Shown here one piece after another: positions 58,525 to 64,000 of a stretch of 64,000 bases of DNA. The stretch is from IMG/VR virus record IMGVR_UViG_3300042319_001471, positions 1 through 64,000 of that record. One strand, given 5' to 3'. The notes beneath the pieces are model-generated. The model did not search any database. It was given only the letters and a program-made list of their open reading frames with translations, and was not told the origin of the DNA. Every line of letters starts with the position of its first letter. The first letter of the stretch is position 1. The DNA comes from a virus. Both the position numbers and the translations under genes were made by a program.

Positions 58525-59025
58525 TTAATGATTGAAAATTATCATTTTGTTTACCACATCTTGAAAGTATTTTTCATTTAGGAATGTCAGACCTTCCTTT
58601 TCCAGATATTTGGAAATCTTGCGGAACGATGGGGGTTTGCGATCCGAAAATGCCATTTCCAATCCAGAGATGGTGGAACAGTCCCGAATATCAATCAGGT
58701 ATTTTAAATGCTCCAAATCATAATTGGCTTCCCAAATCCTTATCTTGAAGATTCGCCGGATTTTAGCCAAAAGTCGATTGCGGAACTTGTCCTTGGTAAG
58801 AGCATTGGAAAAGAAAATGAAATCCGTGTGGGTGTTGTATTTCAGGAATTGTGTTGTGGTCTTGATGAACTCGTGGGTGTATAATTTTTGGTTATTGCGC
58901 TTGGAGAAATCAAAGGTGGTGGTCAATCCAAGGGATTCCAAAAGGATTGCGAAATTTCCATTCGTATCCCGAAATATCTCATCAATGTCGATGATCTTTC
59001 TATTTTGAAATTGAATCCTTGTCAC
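58525..59025 (-). CDS. Unknown protein, 166 aa, GTG start
   Basis: Begins MTRIQFQNRKIIDIDEIFRD. GTG at 59025 is chosen because a promoter puts the transcription start exactly there. Alternating strands and helices (DFIFFSNALTKDKFRNRLLA) with no clear motif. Function unknown. Confidence 0.6.
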   Translation of the reverse strand: MTRIQFQNRKIIDIDEIFRDTNGNFAILLESLGLTTTFDFSKRNNQKLYTHEFIKTTTQFLKYNTHTDFIFFSNALTKDKFRNRLLAKIRRIFKIRIWEANYDLEHLKYLIDIRDCSTISGLEMAFSDRKPPSFRKISKYLEKEGLTFLNEKYFQDVVNKMIIFNH

Positions 59026-59492
59026 AGCTTCAAAATAGCAGGATCACGTTCAATGTCAACAAATCCTTTGGGTATCTTCGAAATCCTAACATTTAGAATG
59101 CCATTGTAGAATCTTTGATCCATTAATGAATTGGTTTTGATCTGCCACAGTAGTTCCGAATACGTCATATGGAATTTTGAGTAACACACCTCTATCACTT
59201 CCCTTGAAAAATGCTCAATCCCATATTTCTCAATATCATTCAGGAGTTCTTTGGACGATCCCCAATACTTCTCCACATCATTGTCCACAAATGAAATGCG
59301 ATTGCGTGTCTTACCTTTCAATGGTTTGCGCTTCACACGCTTGAGAAGCTGTTTCTTACCGATGTAATATTTGCGTGTAGATTCTGGATGATTGTTGCGG
59401 ATGAGGTAAACAAATCCCACAACACCTTCCGTATCGGTTGGGAAATTCTTCCAAGTGGTGATTTGTGGGGCGGTTTCCAAAATTTTTTCCAT
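59022..59492 (-). CDS. GIY-YIG-like nuclease-family protein
   Basis: 156 residues. GFVYLIRNNHPESTRKYYIG shows a variant GIY (FVY) and YIG core; then KYWGSSKELLNDIEKYG and YSELLWQIKTNSL. Similar small proteins occur in many T4-like phages, near replication genes, with unclear mobility. No NUMOD repeats. Ends on the start of the gene at 59025. Confidence 0.65.
   Translation of the reverse strand: MEKILETAPQITTWKNFPTDTEGVVGFVYLIRNNHPESTRKYYIGKKQLLKRVKRKPLKGKTRNRISFVDNDVEKYWGSSKELLNDIEKYGIEHFSREVIEVCYSKFHMTYSELLWQIKTNSLMDQRFYNGILNVRISKIPKGFVDIERDPAILKL
59032..59059 (-). promoter_or_regulatory. Sigma70-type promoter, GTG start at +1
   Basis: TTGACA (59054-59059), 16-bp spacer, TATTTT (59032-59037), then 6 bp to the GTG at 59025. 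Lies inside the end of the GIY-YIG-like gene. Confidence 0.65.
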
Positions 59493-59516
59493 TTATATTT
59501 AATTATAATTAATCTA

Positions 59517-59537
59517 AATCAATATCTAATGATAAGC
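59517..59537. repeat. Iteron-like repeat, copy 1
   Basis: AATCAATATCTAATGATAAGC; matches 59636-59656 with one mismatch. Confidence 0.8.
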
Positions 59538-59635
59538 GTTGGTACGCTTTGGTAAGCTGATTGATTGTATTTATTAGAATTAATTTTTTTTTCTTTGTTT
59601 CTTTCTTTAGTTATCTTTAATCATAGTTAATATCT

Positions 59636-59656
59636 AATCAATATCTAATAATAAGC
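59636..59656. repeat. Iteron-like repeat, copy 2
   Basis: AATCAATATCTAATAATAAGC, one mismatch from 59517-59537. A shorter AATATCTAAT also occurs at 59629. Confidence 0.8.
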
Positions 59657-59704
59657 TAATTAATTATAAGGTATTGACTTTTGAAATAGTCATGTTAAGG
59701 TATA

Positions 59705-59718
59705 GGGAGGAGGGTGGG
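59705..59718 (+). promoter_or_regulatory. G-quadruplex-capable G-run
   Basis: GGGAGGAGGGTGGG, four closely spaced G runs, in an otherwise AT-rich gap. Confidence 0.45.
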
Positions 59719-59768
59719 AATAGATGAACAATAATTGAAAAAACTTGAAAATAATTCATATTACACTA

Positions 59769-59795
59769 TTGACAAATCAATATGGCGAATATAAT
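59769..59795 (+). promoter_or_regulatory. Strong sigma70-type promoter toward uvsY
   Basis: Perfect TTGACA (59769-59774) and TATAAT (59790-59795), 15-bp spacer. Transcription would begin near 59802, inside the second G-rich run, and proceed toward uvsY after about 300 bases. No start codon follows at +1. Confidence 0.7.
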
Positions 59796-59797
59796 TA

Positions 59798-59812
59798 GGG
59801 GTGGTGGGCGGG
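59798..59812 (+). promoter_or_regulatory. G-quadruplex-capable G-run at promoter start
   Basis: GGGGTGGTGGGCGGG at the predicted transcription start; G-rich non-template DNA favours R-loop formation. Confidence 0.45.
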
Positions 59813-59832
59813 CTTGGTCTTATGTACAAAAA

Positions 59833-60081
59833 TTATTGTTTCTGAACACGCTTTTTCTTACGTTTCTTACCTTTTTTCGCACTCAATTGACCACTTCTCG
59901 TAGTGATTCCCATTCCATACGGGTTTCTGGCATCCCCCGGTGCAAACCAATCCGTGTTCTCCATTCCAGCATGACCCGCAATATCACCACCAAACGCACC
60001 ACCGCTTGTCATATCCTCATTAAGCATTTGTTGATAAATATTTGCGATATTCTTTTCATCCTTGACACGAGAGTATTCCAT
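59833..60081 (-). CDS. Small basic-tailed late protein
   Basis: 82 residues. MEYSRVKDEKNIANIYQQML, then Gly/Asp-rich DWFAPGDARNPYG and a very basic end (KKGKKRKKKRVQKQ) likely to bind nucleic acid. TTAAATA lies 5 bp before the ATG at 60081; the longer frame to 60204 would overlap uvsY and is rejected. Confidence 0.65.
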   Translation of the reverse strand: MEYSRVKDEKNIANIYQQMLNEDMTSGGAFGGDIAGHAGMENTDWFAPGDARNPYGMGITTRSGQLSAKKGKKRKKKRVQKQ

Positions 60082-60086
60082 GTTAC

Positions 60087-60093
60087 TATTTAA
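60087..60093 (-). promoter_or_regulatory. Late-type box TTAAATA
   Basis: TTAAATA, 5 bp before the ATG at 60081, between two divergent genes. Confidence 0.65.
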
Positions 60094-60096
60094 TAT

Positions 60097-60495
60097 ATGT
60101 CGCTTGAGTTGATTAAAAAATACCAAACACAATTCGAAGAGTTCGTTAAAATTGACGACTTCACGCTGGAGGGTGTCACTAAGAGAGTTCCCGCAGAGAA
60201 ACATTTCTGGGTATGCCGTCTAATCGATGCGAAGATCGAAAAGGACAATCTCTACAAGCTCAAGGCATCCACCAAGCACACACTTCAGAAGAAGCTGATG
60301 GAGGAGTCTCCAGTGGCTCTCAACAAGCAAGTGATGGACGATCTGGACAAGACCCCATCGCTGGAGAACATCAACCAGAAGATCAAGGAACAAGAGTATC
60401 TGGTGGAATATCTCGATAGGGTGGTGAGTCTGATCACTTTCATTTCCCAAGATATTAAAAATATAATCAGTATCAAGACTCTCCAAGAATCTTAA
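60097..60495 (+). CDS. uvsY: UvsY-like recombination mediator
   Basis: 132 residues (T4 UvsY is 137). HFWVCRLIDAKIEKDNLYKL and LVEYLDRVVSLITFISQDIK give the mostly helical UvsY plan: a short helical mediator that loads recombinase UvsX on gp32-coated DNA. Location just before uvsW supports the call. Codon use is more GC-rich than neighbours. Confidence 0.65.
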   Translation: MSLELIKKYQTQFEEFVKIDDFTLEGVTKRVPAEKHFWVCRLIDAKIEKDNLYKLKASTKHTLQKKLMEESPVALNKQVMDDLDKTPSLENINQKIKEQEYLVEYLDRVVSLITFISQDIKNIISIKTLQES

Positions 60496-61914
60496 ATGAT
60501 AACCCTTGACTACAAACCATCCAAAAGGCAGGGGCAGATCATCACCGATTCTGACACCCTTGGGATGATTCGTAATCATTTTTCCGCCAAGAATGATGGG
60601 GCATTCTTCGCCAAGAAGAAAGGACATCGGTTCGTCAAGGATCGCAAGTATGCCATCACACCATCTGGTTTGTTTGATTTTGGATTCCATGGGGAGATTC
60701 TGAAATATCTCAGGGATAACCAGATCACCGATATATCCCTAACTGATGATTTCAAGAAGAGATTGAAGTGCGGGGTGGTGATTGAGGAATTTTGGGATGA
60801 TTTGAAATACGATGCCCGATATTATCAGAAGGATTCAGTGATTGCTGGTCTGAAAAAAGGATTTGGGACGTTTCTACTTGCGACATCTGCCGGAAAATCT
60901 CTGGCACAGGCACTTCTCATAGAAAATTATACGAGAAACGTATCAAATGATACATTCAAATGTCTCATAGTAGTCCCCGGTCTATCTCTTGTGAACCAAT
61001 TACAGGGTGATTTTGAAGATTATGGCGTGACATTCACGTATTCAGGATGGACAGGAGGGACGGAACCGCAGGATACCCAAGTTGTGATATGCAATTCTGA
61101 GAACCTTCTTTCTCAATTTACCGACAATCCATGGATTTTGAGCGTAAATCTGCTCATAACCGATGAATGTCATAAAATTTCAGCCGATAATCAGATTTCC
61201 AAAATCATAAACAAAATCCACACTCCCAATAAATTCGGTTTCACGGGAACCCTTTCTGATAAGCCCATTGATCAATGGAAGACAATTGGAACATTTGGCT
61301 CCGTGATATATGAGAAGAAATCCAAAGAACTTAGGGATGAGGGATATATTTCTGATGTGGAAATTACGTCTCTACAACTCAATCACCCAAAAACCAAAAA
61401 ATTTAAATATAAAGATGAACTGGAATATCTATACAAACACGAAAAAAGAAATCAAATCATCGCTAAATTATCTGATGCACTTATTGGTAATACCCTTATC
61501 ATGGTTAATCACCTTGATCATGGGGATCAGTTATTACATATTGTGCGTTCCCGATCTGATAAGAGAGTGTTCTTTGTTAAGGGGGAAATGGAAGTCGAAG
61601 AAAGAAAGAAAATAATTGACATGATGGAAAAGAATGATAATATCATTTGTATTGCAATGGCATCCATTTTTTCAACTGGTATTAATATCAAGAATCTCCC
61701 AAATATCATATTTGCGGGACTTGGTAAATCATTCATTCGGGTCGTGCAATCCATTGGTCGGGGACTCCGGTTGCATGATAACAAATCCAAGCTCCGCATC
61801 ATTGATGTATCAGATAATTTAAAGTATTCTTATTCCCATGCGTTACATAGGCAGGAGATTTATGATAAGGAACAGATCGTGTGGCGATCTAAAGAAATTG
61901 CTATTAATATATGA
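60496..61914 (+). CDS. uvsW: UvsW helicase
   Basis: 472 residues (T4 UvsW about 500). RecG-like superfamily 2 helicase that remodels forks and unwinds R-loops, ending origin-dependent replication. Walker A ATSAGKSLAQ (about 129-138), DECH (223-226), a SAT-like GFTGTLSD and motif VI QSIGRGLRLHD. It starts on the uvsY stop (TAA/ATG). Confidence 0.9.
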   Translation: MITLDYKPSKRQGQIITDSDTLGMIRNHFSAKNDGAFFAKKKGHRFVKDRKYAITPSGLFDFGFHGEILKYLRDNQITDISLTDDFKKRLKCGVVIEEFWDDLKYDARYYQKDSVIAGLKKGFGTFLLATSAGKSLAQALLIENYTRNVSNDTFKCLIVVPGLSLVNQLQGDFEDYGVTFTYSGWTGGTEPQDTQVVICNSENLLSQFTDNPWILSVNLLITDECHKISADNQISKIINKIHTPNKFGFTGTLSDKPIDQWKTIGTFGSVIYEKKSKELRDEGYISDVEITSLQLNHPKTKKFKYKDELEYLYKHEKRNQIIAKLSDALIGNTLIMVNHLDHGDQLLHIVRSRSDKRVFFVKGEMEVEERKKIIDMMEKNDNIICIAMASIFSTGINIKNLPNIIFAGLGKSFIRVVQSIGRGLRLHDNKSKLRIIDVSDNLKYSYSHALHRQEIYDKEQIVWRSKEIAINI

Positions 61915-62360
61915 CGGAAAACAAAAACGCTAAGAAACCCCATTATGTCAATTCCAAGCTCTTCAAACAGCAATTGGTTGAGTATTATGAAACGGGGGAG
62001 AATTTGGATGAATTGGGTGTCCATTTGATGAATATTGCGGAGGGATTGTCATACAAGATCAATTTCATCCGTTATTCCAAGTCTTGGAAACAGGAAATGG
62101 TCGGGGATGCGGTGTTGAAAATGTATGCAGCTTTGGAAAAGAAGCTCTATAACATCGAATCGGAATACAACCCATTTTCCTATTTCAACCGCATTGCTTG
62201 GAACGCTTTCTGTAACCGCATCAAGAAGGAAAACGGTCAACACAAGGGTCTGGAGGATTACAAGGAGATGGTGTATATGGAAAGCATGAGTGGGCCGGAT
62301 TCCATGGGACATGTATATGTGAAACCGAATTTGGAGGGAGATGAGTATGATGACGAATAG
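61911..62360 (+). CDS. 55: Late-transcription sigma factor, gp55-like
   Basis: 149 residues (T4 gp55 is 185). NIAEGLSYKINFIRYSKSWK then QEMVGDAVLKMYAAL and NPFSYFNRIAWNAFCNRIKK match the core of T4 gp55, which directs host RNA polymerase to TATAAATA-type late promoters. Ends acidic. Its presence supports reading the many YTAAATA boxes as late promoters. Starts by ATGA overlap with uvsW. Confidence 0.88.
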   Translation: MTENKNAKKPHYVNSKLFKQQLVEYYETGENLDELGVHLMNIAEGLSYKINFIRYSKSWKQEMVGDAVLKMYAALEKKLYNIESEYNPFSYFNRIAWNAFCNRIKKENGQHKGLEDYKEMVYMESMSGPDSMGHVYVKPNLEGDEYDDE

Positions 62361-62649
62361 CATGAACTTACAACAAATTAAATCGCAAGCATCTCTTGAT
62401 CAGAGATTGTTGATTGAAAAAGTGGAAGGATTGATTCGATCAGAATACGACAAGGATGAATTATTGAACGAAGTGAGAAAGGATTATCTCGACAGGGTTC
62501 AGCAGAAATCTGCTAAAATTATTGATCAATATACACCGTCTTTTGGACGAGATATGATGTGGAGAGATAACTACCACATTGAAAGTTTTTTCCGAAATAT
62601 TGGAGATGTGCTTAATGAAACAGCAAAAGAATATGATAAAGAAAAATAA
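62341..62649 (+). CDS. Small unknown protein between 55 and 47
   Basis: 102 residues, helical (ASLDQRLLIEKVEGLIRSEY). GGAGGG lies just upstream; ATG at 62347 is an alternative start with a better spacing. Overlaps both neighbours. No function recognised. Confidence 0.65.
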   Translation: MSMMTNSMNLQQIKSQASLDQRLLIEKVEGLIRSEYDKDELLNEVRKDYLDRVQQKSAKIIDQYTPSFGRDMMWRDNYHIESFFRNIGDVLNETAKEYDKEK

Positions 62650-63652
62650 AGTAGCATTATTTTCAGACCTTCATTTGGGTCTATATGGAAATTCGACGGA
62701 GTGGCATGAGATAGCCTTAAAATGGGCTGATTGGATCGTCGCTGATTTAAAGAAAAAGAAGATTTCAGACATCTTTTTCCTTGGTGATTTCTTCCACAAC
62801 CGTTCGGAGATTTCCGTTCAGACAATTCACGTTGCATCCGAATTGATCGCCAAATTCAAGAATTTCAACCTCTTTATGGTGATTGGCAACCACGATGCGT
62901 TCTACAAGAACCGTTCCGATGTCCATAGCTTGGGATTCCTCAAGGGTCATGATAACATCACCATCATTGACCAGAATTTGGAATTTGATGCGTTTGGTAA
63001 GAAATTGCTATTCGTTCCATGGAACCATGAATTGCCGGAAGGTAAATTTGATCACATCTTTGGACACTTTGAAATTCAATCATTTCAGATGAACAATTAC
63101 AAGGTTTGTGATCATGGATTCCAAGTTATGGATTTCCTAGCATCCCGAACAACCAACGTTTGGTCTGGTCATTTCCATACTAAGAGTATCAAGAAATACA
63201 ATGAGGGAACAATCCGCTATATTGGCAATACCTTTCCCCACGATTTCAACGATTGCGGAGATGATAAGGGCTATCACATTCTGAATCTGGAAGATGATTC
63301 GGTGGAATTCGTGAAGAATACGGTGTCTCCAGAATTTATCAAAATTCCCCTGTCCAAGATTAAGGACTACAAAGCGGAGGATGTGGAAGGAAACATCGTA
63401 AAGCTGATCATTGACAAGGAGATGGATGATGATAAGGTGGAGAAGTTAAAGATTTACCTGTCCAACTTTGCTCCATTCCGCCTCACAACGGAATACAACG
63501 TGGCAACCAAGACAATCGGGGATGTTGAACAGGTGGATTCCATTGATATTGTGGGAATGTTTGACGAGTTCTATGAACAATTGAATTTAGAACCAGATAA
63601 ATTGGTAAGAGTTAAAAAAATCAACGACGAATTGTATGAAAAGTGTAGATGA
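62615..63652 (+). CDS. 47: Recombination endonuclease subunit gp47
   Basis: 345 residues. SbcD/Mre11-like nuclease with gp46. Phosphoesterase motifs FSDLHLG, FFLGDFFHNR, VIGNHDA and SGHFHTK. Start 62615 has GGAG 9 bp upstream; the frame could extend to 62579. Ends 17 bp inside the next ORF. Confidence 0.9.
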   Translation: MKQQKNMIKKNKVALFSDLHLGLYGNSTEWHEIALKWADWIVADLKKKKISDIFFLGDFFHNRSEISVQTIHVASELIAKFKNFNLFMVIGNHDAFYKNRSDVHSLGFLKGHDNITIIDQNLEFDAFGKKLLFVPWNHELPEGKFDHIFGHFEIQSFQMNNYKVCDHGFQVMDFLASRTTNVWSGHFHTKSIKKYNEGTIRYIGNTFPHDFNDCGDDKGYHILNLEDDSVEFVKNTVSPEFIKIPLSKIKDYKAEDVEGNIVKLIIDKEMDDDKVEKLKIYLSNFAPFRLTTEYNVATKTIGDVEQVDSIDIVGMFDEFYEQLNLEPDKLVRVKKINDELYEKCR

Positions 63653-63836
63653 GGAATTTCCCGTAAAGGATGGTTATATTCGGGTGTATGAAGACCACAC
63701 TGGTAGGTGGTATAAGGATTACACACAGGAAGAATATGATGAAGCGTTCAATTCAATTGAAATGCAAATATTTCGTGATATTATTCAAGAAGAGATTGAT
63801 AAAGAAGTTATCCAAAAAATGAAACAATGCGGATGA
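63636..63836 (+). CDS. Small acidic protein, 66 aa
   Basis: MKSVDEEFPVKDGYIRVYED; a short beta start then an acidic helix (EEYDEAFNSIEMQIFRDIIQ). Sits between 47 and 46 as the small 46-47 interval genes do in T4. Unknown. Confidence 0.6.
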   Translation: MKSVDEEFPVKDGYIRVYEDHTGRWYKDYTQEEYDEAFNSIEMQIFRDIIQEEIDKEVIQKMKQCG

Positions 63837-63845
63837 TAAAATAAT

Positions 63846-64000
63846 ATGAGACGAATAATTTATAAAAATTTAAAAGGTCAAAATTTCCTCAGTGTGGGAA
63901 ATGACCAAATATCGGTTGACTTCCAATCAGGATTTAATCTGATCACTGGTAGGAATATTGATAATCCAGATCGTGTGAACGGTATTGGAAAATCAGTTAT
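63846..64000 (+). CDS. 46: Recombination endonuclease subunit gp46 (partial, N-terminus)
   Basis: Starts MRRIIYKNLKGQNFLSVGND; then a strand and LITGRNIDNPDRVNGIGKS, a Walker A with an insertion between GRN and GxGKS. SbcC/Rad50-like ATPase partner of gp47. The gene runs past the window end. Confidence 0.85.
   Translation, partial: MRRIIYKNLKGQNFLSVGNDQISVDFQSGFNLITGRNIDNPDRVNGIGKSV

Larger units (their letters stand above)
59493..59832. other. AT-rich intergenic region with repeats and G-runs (possible origin)
   Basis: Largest gap in the window. It has two 21-bp direct repeats, a pyrimidine tract (about 59587-59614), two G-rich islands and a strong rightward promoter. No ORF is visible. 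It lies beside uvsY, where T4 has oriF (uvsY); an origin is inference. Confidence 0.5.

Noticed and set aside
59674-59701. A second rightward promoter TTGACT...TAAGGT before the first G-run
   Set aside because: The -10 matches only three of six bases; not called as a feature though the region is reported.
1-64000. Prophage or CRISPR features
   Set aside because: No integrase, attachment repeats or repeat-spacer array was seen; the repeats found are inside genes or the candidate origin.

Overview
This window is part of the genome of a large lytic tailed phage of the T4 superfamily (a contractile-tail myovirus), not a bacterial chromosome. The evidence is recognisable T4-type genes: major capsid protein (gp23), scaffold (gp22), prohead protease (gp21), portal (gp20), gp15, gp5, gp4, UvsY, UvsW, late sigma factor gp55 and gp47/gp46, with NrdA/NrdB, ThyX, PhoH and ClpP. 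The set resembles T4-like phages outside the T-even group, such as those of marine and alpha-proteobacterial hosts. The host cannot be named from the sequence. No integrase, attachment site or CRISPR array was seen.

Layout. 1-1002: a tiny ORF, a terminator and seven tRNA genes (Lys, Asn, Glu, Thr, Tyr, Pro-like, Gln). 1031-4583: an unknown acidic protein and a CCA-adding enzyme. 4584-7599: leftward small genes ending upstream at thyX. 7648-13321: mostly rightward DUF1353, endolysin, HNH endonuclease, ClpP and ribonucleotide reductase. 13318-22628: tail hub, portal and gp15 genes interrupted by rightward genes (a repeat protein, a PAS protein, an HNH endonuclease). 22728-32640: two helicase/ATPase genes, a GroES-like protein, a fucosyltransferase-like gene and several homing endonucleases. 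32652-43014: head genes (23, 22, a 67-like gene, 21, 4) and a 1340-residue fibre. 43044-51754: a leftward glycan operon. 51871-60081: an HNH endonuclease, PhoH and many small late proteins, several with N-termini like T4 capsid-targeting sequences. 60097-64000: rightward uvsY-uvsW-55-x-47-y-46, as in T4-like recombination modules.

Regulation is the most striking feature. About thirty genes, mainly virion and homing-endonuclease genes, carry a box of type YTAAATA or ATAAATA (sometimes YTAAGTA), usually exactly 5 bp before the start codon. The phage encodes a gp55 late sigma factor that would read such boxes. By T4 spacing, transcription would begin at or next to the start codon, giving leaderless late mRNAs. 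A second set of at least seven genes has TTGACA, a 16-bp spacer, a -10-like hexamer, and the start codon 5-7 bp further on, which also predicts leaderless messages. Long operons inside the window use ATGA or TAATG overlaps instead.

Other points of interest: a G-rich, iteron-bearing 340-bp gap beside uvsY that could be a replication origin; an HNH gene whose C-terminus is overprinted on the portal gene; a ribbon-helix-helix/GIY-YIG gene pair; and a retropepsin-like small protein with a capsid-targeting-like leader.
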